From NCBI RefSeq assembly GCF_044239695.1, contig NZ_JBIIAW010000031.1, positions 1 through 28,767 on the forward strand: a stretch of 28,767 bases of DNA, read 5' to 3'. Positions within the stretch are counted from its first letter, which is position 1; each line of letters opens with the position of its first letter. The translations under genes and the position numbers were made by a program. Under the pieces are notes generated by a model that was given only the letters and a program-made list of their open reading frames with translations, was not told the DNA's origin and ran no database searches. This DNA comes from Pseudolysinimonas_A sp044239695. GTDB taxonomy: Bacteria > Actinomycetota > Actinomycetes > Actinomycetales > Microbacteriaceae. Below are positions 22,613 to 28,767 of the stretch, in pieces.

Positions 22613-23948
22613 GGAGCTCCCGGATGCGGGCGGCCGCGGTTTCGAGCTGGTCGACGATGGTGCCGACGACGCGCTCCTGATCGGCGGGGGTGAAGGTACC
22701 GGCGGCCAAGAAGGCGAGGGCCATGGCACAGGACGCGAGCCGTCCGCTGACTTCCCCGCGGACGAGTTCCAGGATCTGGGCCGATGCCTGCTCCTCGGCG
22801 TCGGCCAGCGCGATCGTGCGCGCCTCGACCGTGCGCTCGTCCCGGGCGATGAGCTCGTCGAGTCGTGCGCTCGTCGCCTGCAGTCCGACGGCGGTGGAGA
22901 GGATGTCGGCGGCGACGGAGAACAGCAGGGGCATGAGCGCGAGGGCGAGGAACGCGTCCTCATCCAGCCAGCTCCAGGTGAGGAGGGCGATCGCCGTCGC
23001 CCCGATCCCTCCGGCGGCGAGCGTGCCGCCTCGCAGGAGCGCGAACGACACGATCCCCGGGACGCGGAGGCGGTCGGTTCCGGCGGCCACCAGCATGAAG
23101 AGGATCGTGGCCGTCGCGATCCCCACGGCCATCTCGGCCACGGCGGGAAGGCCGCCGACGCGGAACGCCTCGAGAAGGAGAGGCGGCGCGACGGCGGCGG
23201 CCGTCAACAGCCCTGCGAAGATCGGTCGTCTCGACTGGAACGCGCTCATCGCGACCACGAGGGAGGCGCGCTCGTCGGGCCGGGAGGGCTCGACGGCCGG
23301 AGCGGTGGCGAAGTCGCGCGCCCGCGCACTGAGGTCGTCCAGGCGTCGACGGATCCGGTGCACCGTCACGGCGTCGACCCGAGCGGTGTGCAAGCCCGCG
23401 CGGATCTCCTCGAGGGCTGGCCCGAGCGCATCCGCGATCGCGTCGCCCATCCGCCGGGTGCGTTCCGCAGCCGTCTCCCGGCTCCGCGCGTCGAGGTCGG
23501 CGAGGTCGCGCGCCAAGCGCGCGCGGTAGGCGAGCAACCGGCGGTATTCCTCGCCTTGCGCGAGCGCATAGGTCAGCAGCGGCGTCCAGATGAGTGCCAG
23601 GACGCACCAGAAGACGATGCGGAAGACCCATTCCGGGTCGAGCCCGGCGGAGAGCGCGACGGCTCCGCCGGCGAGCCCGCGGAGCACGCCGACCCCCAGC
23701 CACATCGTGACCAGACCCACCGGAGGGACGATGCCGGTACGACGTCGAAAGACCGTGGACACGAGCCAGACCCAGATGCCGGGCAGCGTGAACTGCAGCG
23801 CGACCGACGCGACGATGTACCACCCGTTCGGGAAGCCGGTCGGCAGCTCCTGCATGACCACGAGAAGCGAACCCGGCACGGCGGTGCTGCCCCAGCCCCG
23901 CACGTTGGCGGCCCAGGGGCCGGTCAACGCGTGGCGCGTGGTGAGCAC
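22605..23948 (-). CDS. Membrane sensor-like protein, paralog 2, with degenerate kinase dimerisation helix
   Basis: A 447-residue paralog of the protein at 17875–19218. 'LTTRHALTGPWAANVRG' opens it, 'AGLDPEWVFRIVFW' and 'PLLTYALAQGEEYRRLLA' match the other copy. About eight membrane segments are split into two groups of four by a charged helical linker (about 130–215). The C-terminus 'ELVRGEVSGRLASCAMALAF' (about 394–413) again has R where sensor kinases of this type have the phospho-acceptor H, and there is no ATP-binding domain. GTG 23948 is preceded by AAGGA at a good distance. ATG 23957 is in frame but leaves no room for a ribosome site. First gene of the cluster, with a structured leader. 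Confidence 0.8.
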   Translation of the reverse strand: MLTTRHALTGPWAANVRGWGSTAVPGSLLVVMQELPTGFPNGWYIVASVALQFTLPGIWVWLVSTVFRRRTGIVPPVGLVTMWLGVGVLRGLAGGAVALSAGLDPEWVFRIVFWCVLALIWTPLLTYALAQGEEYRRLLAYRARLARDLADLDARSRETAAERTRRMGDAIADALGPALEEIRAGLHTARVDAVTVHRIRRRLDDLSARARDFATAPAVEPSRPDERASLVVAMSAFQSRRPIFAGLLTAAAVAPPLLLEAFRVGGLPAVAEMAVGIATATILFMLVAAGTDRLRVPGIVSFALLRGGTLAAGGIGATAIALLTWSWLDEDAFLALALMPLLFSVAADILSTAVGLQATSARLDELIARDERTVEARTIALADAEEQASAQILELVRGEVSGRLASCAMALAFLAAGTFTPADQERVVGTIVDQLETAAARIRELRP

Positions 23949-24277
23949 GGGTGGCATCCTTCGAACAGGTGGGGCCGGTCCCGGAGCGCCCCGCACACCT
24001 GAACCGGCCCAGTGGATCGCGTCCCCCGACGCATCCTGATCCCAGCAACGGATCCGGCCCCCCGGCCGGATCCGCGATTCCCCCGAATCGCAGGACGAAC
24101 GCCCTGGAGATGAGTTTCGGGTCCCGCCGACGGGCGGTCAAGCGGCGCGGATCGGCGGTGTTCGCCGGAGCGAACGCGTCGACCTGTGGAGACCCCCGAA
24201 CTGGGGTGGTCGCGCACGTCCTGAGCGTCTCCTGAGCATCCGTTCCCGCGGCGGTGCGGGGGAGCTACCGTCGGGGC
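23949..24277 (-). promoter_or_regulatory. Structured leader / divergent control region upstream of paralog 2
   Basis: No gene is seen in these 329 bases. Three hairpins follow one another, and on the minus strand each has a GGGG loop. GCGATTC/GAATCGC (24074–24091) and CGGATCCGGCC/GGCCGGATCCG (24049–24074) are perfect. GGATGCGTC/GACGC(G)ATCC (24014–24036) has one bulged base. Nearer the gene, GGGCCGGT pairs with ACCGGCCC (24003–24010, 23972–23979) and CAGGTG with CACCTG (23996–24001, 23966–23971) in crossing order, just before AAGGA. GAAACT at 24113–24118 is a weak -10 candidate. On the plus strand, TACCGT at 24266–24271 serves the divergent gene. Confidence 0.55.
24266..24271 (+). promoter_or_regulatory. 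-10 element (TACCGT), leaderless
   Basis: TACCGT lies six bases before ATG 24278, deciding this start over a GTG eight codons upstream. The repeat CCTGAGC occurs twice at about 24220–24237, near the -35 side. Confidence 0.6.
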
Positions 24278-24487
24278 ATGTCCGACAACACCACGACACA
24301 TCAGCGCTGGGTCGCCTTCGGCCCGGCCGGAGCGATCGGCTCCATCCATCGCACCGACGGGGGCTTCCAGGTGAGGCTGCTCGACGCGACCGAGGGTCGC
24401 GAGTACCCCTCGCTGGAGGTCGCGAAGAGTGCTCTCCATGCGTCGCTGCCCGGCGGCTCCGACTGGCCGGAGTTCCGCGAGCACTGA
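24278..24487 (+). CDS. Small uncharacterised protein (69 aa)
   Basis: A 69-residue protein, not a family I can name. 'RWVAFGPAGAIGSIHRTDGG' followed by 'FQVRLLDATEGREYPSLEVA' and 'KSALHASLPGG' predicts three or four short beta strands and one helix, the same outline as the proteins at 3296–3481 and 15613–15849. It is divergent from the membrane paralog 2 gene, so shared control is possible. It is followed five bases later by a terminator hairpin. Confidence 0.65.
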   Translation: MSDNTTTHQRWVAFGPAGAIGSIHRTDGGFQVRLLDATEGREYPSLEVAKSALHASLPGGSDWPEFREH

Positions 24488-24491
24488 CACC

Positions 24492-24509
24492 GAGGACGGT
24501 GCCGTCCTC
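24492..24509 (+). terminator. Terminator hairpin
   Basis: GAGGACG-GTGC-CGTCCTC forms a perfect 7-bp stem with a 4-base loop directly after the stop of the 69-aa gene. There is no T-run. Confidence 0.65.
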
Positions 24510-24591
24510 CCCAGCCGATGCCGCCCGGCCGCGTTCCGCAGATCGCGAGCCGGGCGTCGTCGCGTCCGGGCGCACGACCGAGAGTGGGGCA

Positions 24592-24639
24592 TCGGATGCC
24601 GGCCGCCACTTCACGGCACGAGCGGGCACCGGCATCCGA
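24592..24639 (+). promoter_or_regulatory. 11-bp dyad in the ssb leader
   Basis: TCGGATGCCGG (24592–24602) and CCGGCATCCGA (24629–24639) are perfect inverted repeats 26 bases apart, ending 22 bases before the ssb start. It could be an operator or an RNA hairpin in the leader. No known operator consensus is recognised. Confidence 0.45.
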
Positions 24640-24661
24640 CCCTCACGATTGGAGAAAACGG

Positions 24662-25174
24662 ATGTCCGACCAGATCACCCTCACCGGCCTCGTGGCCACC
24701 CCGCCCAAGCACATCGTCACGAGCGAGGGGCTGCAGATCACCTCGTTCCGCCTCGCGTCCACCCAGCGCCGGTTCAACCGCGCGGAGCAGAAGTGGGAGG
24801 ACGCCGACACCAACTGGTACACCGTGACGGCGTTCCGCACCCTCGCGGCGAACGCGATCGGCTCGATCCTCAAGGGTCAGCGCGTGATCGTCTCGGGCCG
24901 ACTCCGCATCCGCGAGTGGCAGACCGACGAGAAGTCGGGCACGACGATCGAGGTGGATGCCGACAGCCTGGGCCACGACCTGACCTTCGGCACCTCGTCG
25001 TTCACCCGCACGCCGCAGGCGACCGCAGCGGCGGACACCCCCGAGACCGCGGCGGCGGCGGAGCAGATCCCCGCGTCGCCGGAGGCGCCGGACCCCGACG
25101 TCGCCGACGCCCCGGTCGACGATCTCGCCGAAGCGCGCGCCAAGCGGCCGAGCGAGCTCCCCGTTCCGTTCTGA
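24662..25174 (+). CDS. Single-stranded DNA-binding protein (second type)
   Basis: A 170-residue SSB with an N-terminal OB-fold: 'ITLTGLVATPPKHIVTSEGL', 'TSFRLASTQRRFNRAEQKW', 'NWYTVTAFRTLAANAIGSIL' and 'GQRVIVSGRLRIREW' are the classic strands. After about residue 115 comes a disordered Ala/Pro/Glu/Asp tail. The last residues are 'SELPVPF' rather than the acidic DDDIPF-type tip that recruits repair and replication proteins. The gene is not next to rpsF/rpsR, so this is probably a paralog of the main SSB, as known for SsbB in several actinobacteria. GGAGAAAA precedes ATG 24662. Confidence 0.9.
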   Translation: MSDQITLTGLVATPPKHIVTSEGLQITSFRLASTQRRFNRAEQKWEDADTNWYTVTAFRTLAANAIGSILKGQRVIVSGRLRIREWQTDEKSGTTIEVDADSLGHDLTFGTSSFTRTPQATAAADTPETAAAAEQIPASPEAPDPDVADAPVDDLAEARAKRPSELPVPF

Positions 25175-25189
25175 GCGGCGTCCCCCAGG

Positions 25190-25432
25190 TCAGCTCAGGC
25201 CGAGGCCGTCGAGCAGGCCCGCTTGCTTCTTCGGGGCGCGCGGGATCGGCTCCCCGGCCCGGTGACGGCGCAGCACCTCGGCCTCGACCGCGGTCTGCAG
25301 TTCGTTGATCGCCCGGTTGTGGCTGCGCGACTCGGCTACGAGGTCGGGGTACTCGGTGACCGTCGCAACCCACCGCTTGTCGGCCTCGCGTCGCTCGATG
25401 AAGTACGAGTAGCCGCGCACGTCGATCGCCAT
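25190..25432 (-). CDS. HicB-like orphan protein
   Basis: An 80-residue protein with the outline of the HicB antitoxin N-terminal domain. 'GYSYFIERREADKRWVATVT' forms two strands around a W, then 'EYPDLVAESRSHNRAINELQ' is the strand-plus-helix seen as 'P(D/G)xxaxgxsxxeAl' in HicB. The C-terminal part 'VLRRHRAGEPIPRAP' is typical too. No HicA toxin gene is adjacent and no DNA-binding domain is present, so it is probably a stand-alone HicB-fold protein. A strong Shine-Dalgarno AGGAGG is five bases before the ATG. TAGCCT at 25459–25464 is a likely -10. Confidence 0.7.
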   Translation of the reverse strand: MAIDVRGYSYFIERREADKRWVATVTEYPDLVAESRSHNRAINELQTAVEAEVLRRHRAGEPIPRAPKKQAGLLDGLGLS

Positions 25433-25493
25433 TCCGGCCTCCTGAAGTCGTCAGGTCGAGGCTAGCCGCCCCCGCGGTCTGGGCACCGCGCGA

Positions 25494-25820
25494 TCAGTGG
25501 CCGGCGTCGCTCACCACTTTGAGCCCGACGACGCAGGCGACGAGTCCGAGGATGAGCAGCACCTTGACCACGCTCACCGCTTCGGCGCCGCTGACCATGG
25601 CGACGACGACCGTGAGGGCCGCGCCGATGCCGACCCAGACGGCGTACGCGGTGCCGGTGGGGATGTCGCGCATCGCGAGAGCGAGACCGCCCATGCTCAG
25701 CACGAGCCCCACGCCGAAGACGATGGTCGGCCCCAGCTTGGTGAAGCCGGCGCTCTTGCCCAGAGCGGTCGCCCAGACGGCTTCGAGGATGCCCGAGACG
25801 ATGAGAATGATCCACGACAT
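25494..25820 (-). CDS. SMR-family guanidinium exporter (Gdx/SugE-type)
   Basis: A 108-residue four-helix small multidrug resistance protein. The essential membrane glutamate is E13 in 'GILEAVWATALGKSAGF', and 'PTGTAYAVWVGIGAA' is the conserved loop/helix 3 motif of SugE/Gdx. The 'LEAVWA' and 'GTAYAVWVGIGA' patterns favour the Gdx (guanidinium) subtype over EmrE-like drug pumps. The guanidine-III riboswitch in its leader supports this strongly. It works as an antiparallel dimer exchanging guanidinium for protons. The ATG lies four bases after the Shine-Dalgarno hairpin. Confidence 0.92.
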   Translation of the reverse strand: MSWIILIVSGILEAVWATALGKSAGFTKLGPTIVFGVGLVLSMGGLALAMRDIPTGTAYAVWVGIGAALTVVVAMVSGAEAVSVVKVLLILGLVACVVGLKVVSDAGH

Positions 25821-25824
25821 GATC

Positions 25825-25873
25825 GGCCTTTCGGCCAGTCGTGTCTGTCCGGGTACTGGGGTCCTCGTCCGGG
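25825..25873 (-). promoter_or_regulatory. Guanidine-III riboswitch with Shine-Dalgarno hairpin
   Basis: On the minus strand the leader contains CCGGACGAGG, then GTACCCGG, then ACAGACACGACTGG. This follows the guanidine-III class (CCGGACGAGG…GUACCCGG…CAGGACAAGAC…). CCGG pairs with CCGG (P1) and CCAGT with ACTGG (P2), the latter covarying from known members, giving the class's pseudoknot. Next comes GGCC-GAAA-GGCC (25825–25836), whose 3' part holds the AAAGG ribosome site. The first GGCC partly overlaps P2, so guanidine-stabilised P2 should free the ribosome site and switch the exporter on. TACTCT (25898–25903) is a likely -10, and a GAGACG/CGTCTC hairpin (25873–25890) leads the RNA. Confidence 0.85.
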
Positions 25874-25935
25874 AGACGGGTTCACGTCTCGGCGCTGAGA
25901 GTAGCTCGCAGGGCTGGGCACGAGCTGAGCACCCG

Positions 25936-25941
25936 TAGAAT
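25936..25941 (+). promoter_or_regulatory. -10 element (TAGAAT) of the DUF6993 gene
   Basis: TAGAAT predicts initiation near 25948, leaving a leader of about 37 bases. GGGGA (25974–25978) serves as Shine-Dalgarno for ATG 25985. It is divergent from the riboswitch promoter. Confidence 0.5.
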
Positions 25942-25984
25942 CGTCCCGACCCGGGACTCGACCGGGACGGGACGGGGACTTCTC

Positions 25985-26455
25985 ATGGCGAGCCGGATCG
26001 CACGCGCCGCGGTCGTCGTCGCGCTCGCCGGAATCGGCGCCCTCACGCTCGCGGGCTGCGTGGACGCTCCGGAGCCGACGCCCACGCCGACCGCCGACGT
26101 CTCCTCGGCCCCGTCGGCGCCCGCCGAACCCGAGATCGACCTCGACGGCTCGGCCACGCAGAACCTCCCGTACTTCGACCGGGTCAACAACGAACTCGTC
26201 AGCGCGGGGGGAGCCCTCGACGGCCGGGCGTTCATCGACAACCTCGTCGCCGCGGGCTACCCGAAGACCGACATGGAGGTCACGGCCGACCGCACGGCGA
26301 TCGACCTGGCGGCCGACAACATCCAATTCTCGGTCCGCCTCAACGGAACGTGCCTGATCGGCCAGTACGGCAACATCGGCTACGCCTCGACGACAGCCCA
26401 GCTGCTCAGCACCGGGCGCTGCCTCGTCGGCGCCACCCGTCCCATCGACTGGTGA
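25985..26455 (+). CDS. DUF6993 lipoprotein
   Basis: A 156-residue exported lipoprotein. The signal ends in the lipobox LTLAGC with C25, followed by a Pro/Thr/Ser/Ala linker to about residue 55. The conserved domain reads 'NLPYFDRVNNELV', 'GRAFIDNLVAAGYPKTDMEV', 'NIQFSVRLNGTCLIGQYG' and 'GRCLVGATRPIDW' at the end, matching DUF6993 proteins of Microbacteriaceae as I know them. Two cysteines in the domain could form a disulphide. The role is unknown. It sits between the guanidinium exporter and ettA on the plus strand. Confidence 0.85.
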   Translation: MASRIARAAVVVALAGIGALTLAGCVDAPEPTPTPTADVSSAPSAPAEPEIDLDGSATQNLPYFDRVNNELVSAGGALDGRAFIDNLVAAGYPKTDMEVTADRTAIDLAADNIQFSVRLNGTCLIGQYGNIGYASTTAQLLSTGRCLVGATRPIDW

Positions 26456-26462
26456 CGTCGGG

Positions 26463-26476
26463 GGCGGCCTCCCGCC
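26463..26476 (+). terminator. Possible short terminator hairpin
   Basis: GGCGG-CCTC-CCGCC, a 5-bp stem, lies just after the DUF6993 gene and before the ettA promoter. It is weak and has no T-run. Confidence 0.35.
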
Positions 26477-26481
26477 GTCCC

Positions 26482-26487
26482 TAAGCT
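26482..26487 (+). promoter_or_regulatory. -10 element (TAAGCT), leaderless
   Basis: TAAGCT lies exactly six bases before the ettA ATG. Confidence 0.6.
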
Positions 26488-26493
26488 GGAGCC

Positions 26494-28176
<1,683 letters not shown>

Positions 28177-28177
28177 C

Positions 28178-28660
28178 ATGACCCGCATCCACGTGCCCAT
28201 CGGCATCCGGTTCAACGACCTGGATGCCTACGGCCACGTCAACAACGCCGCGATGCTCACCCTCCTCGAGGAGGCGCGCATCGCGGTGTTCTGGAGCGCC
28301 GGCGACCTGCAGGTGGACGGGGTGAACGACAACGACGCCCCGGTCGCCGACACCAGTACCGCGACGACCATCACCCTCGTCGCCCGGCAGGAGGTCGAAT
28401 ACCTCGCGCCGATCCCGTACCTGCGGGAGCCGCTCGACGTGCAGCTCTGGATCGGCCGACTCGGCGGGGCGAGCCTCGACGTCTGCTACGAGATCGCCTC
28501 GCCCGCGGGTGACGAGGAGCAGACGATGTTCGCGAAGGCCGCGACGACGATCGTGCTCGTGGATGCCGCATCCGGTCGTCCGCGTCGGATCACCGAGCGC
28601 GAGCGCGAGGCCTGGGCCGCCCACGTCGACGCCCCGGTCGTCTTCGCCAAGCGCTCCTAG
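28178..28660 (+). CDS. Hot-dog fold acyl-CoA thioesterase
   Basis: A 160-residue thioesterase of the 4-hydroxybenzoyl-CoA thioesterase/YbgC type. 'IRFNDLDAYGHVNNAAMLTL' holds the conserved D16 and the GHVNN helix start. 'QEVEYLAPIPYLREPLDV' and 'DVCYEI' follow as hot-dog strands. It hydrolyses acyl-CoA thioesters. The acyl group is unknown. In Microbacteriaceae such a gene often follows ettA, as it does here after a one-base gap. The insertion sequence at the window edge begins shortly after its stop. Confidence 0.92.
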   Translation: MTRIHVPIGIRFNDLDAYGHVNNAAMLTLLEEARIAVFWSAGDLQVDGVNDNDAPVADTSTATTITLVARQEVEYLAPIPYLREPLDVQLWIGRLGGASLDVCYEIASPAGDEEQTMFAKAATTIVLVDAASGRPRRITEREREAWAAHVDAPVVFAKRS

Positions 28661-28705
28661 GTGTACTCGGCAGAGACGTTGGTGACGCTGCCGTTGTGAA
28701 ACGGG

Positions 28706-28767
28706 GAGACCTCCTGGCTTAGTGGAGCTGTCTAGTTCTTCACGGCCAGGAGGTCTCGTGTCTCACG
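28706..28767 (+). mobile_element. 5' end of an IS481-type insertion sequence (cut by the window edge)
   Basis: The last bases encode the start of a transposase (GTG TCT CAC, 'MSH…') after AGGAGG, the usual start of IS481-family transposases in actinobacteria. Upstream, GAGACCTCCTGGC (28706–28718) and GCCAGGAGGTCTC (28745–28757) form a perfect 13-bp inverted repeat whose 3' arm contains the ribosome site. The left end of the element lies somewhere between 28661 and 28706 and cannot be fixed here. Confidence 0.65.
28758..28767 (+). CDS. Transposase, N-terminal fragment (window edge)
   Basis: Only three codons are present (GTG TCT CAC G). AGGAGG at 28748–28753 is four bases upstream. 'MSH' is the common opening of IS481 transposases. 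The rest lies outside the window. Confidence 0.55.

Noticed and set aside
17875..23948. Phage-defence or toxin-antitoxin island
   Set aside because: No nuclease, toxin, transposase or integrase is present in the cluster, and the base composition matches the neighbours.
23966..24010. A true H-type pseudoknot from the crossing helices
   Set aside because: One connecting loop would have zero bases across an 8-bp stem, which is sterically unlikely. Mutually exclusive helices are the safer reading.

Overview
The window is high-GC chromosomal DNA from an actinobacterium, most likely a member of the Microbacteriaceae. This rests on the GC-rich codon use, the frequent GTG starts, the familiar orn–tRNA-His–clpS–DUF2017–metallopeptidase order, a DUF6993 lipoprotein and an IS481-type 'MSH' transposase start. 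I cannot name a genus from sequence alone. Most of the window is ordinary core and accessory chromosome with genes on both strands. There is no sign of a prophage, CRISPR array or integrated plasmid. One insertion sequence begins at the extreme right edge.

Layout. (1) 1–7.3 kb is a mixed set of small single genes: an SRPBCC protein, an EF-G-binding FBP protein, a PspC protein, a Gly/Asp-tailed protein, a membrane acyltransferase, a secreted M23 peptidase, a GNAT acetyltransferase, a family 2 glycosyltransferase, a Tat-exported polysaccharide deacetylase, a 48-aa membrane protein and a broken EXPERA-family gene. (2) 7.3–10.85 kb is a thiamine uptake operon (thiB-thiP-thiQ) behind a TPP riboswitch and ended by a 9-bp hairpin. 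(3) 10.9–17.8 kb holds a P-loop kinase-like protein, a lipoprotein, the clpS–DUF2017–metallopeptidase operon, tRNA-His, orn, an SGNH hydrolase, tRNA-Arg(TCT), two small uncharacterised genes, a DMT transporter and an aldo/keto reductase. (4) 17.9–24.1 kb, all on the minus strand, is the most unusual part. A PAS-rich hybrid histidine kinase and a LuxR-type response regulator are bracketed by two paralogous 447-residue membrane proteins. Each paralog ends in what looks like a kinase dimerisation helix whose phospho-acceptor histidine is arginine, with no ATPase domain. The upstream paralog has a leader with three consecutive hairpins carrying the same tetraloop, and the kinase seems to have its own leaderless upstream ORF. 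(5) 24.3–28.8 kb carries a small orphan protein, a second-type SSB, a HicB-like orphan, an SMR guanidinium exporter behind a guanidine-III riboswitch, a DUF6993 lipoprotein, ettA, a thioesterase and the start of an IS481-type element.

A recurring promoter layout runs through the window. A TANNNT hexamer lies exactly six bases before an ATG or GTG at eleven starts, which predicts leaderless mRNAs. It helped choose starts and supports the 33-codon upstream ORF of the histidine kinase. The two ligand-sensing leaders (TPP and guanidine-III) both place the Shine-Dalgarno sequence inside a hairpin, suggesting control at translation. All functional calls come from reading the sequence and from family knowledge; no database search was run.
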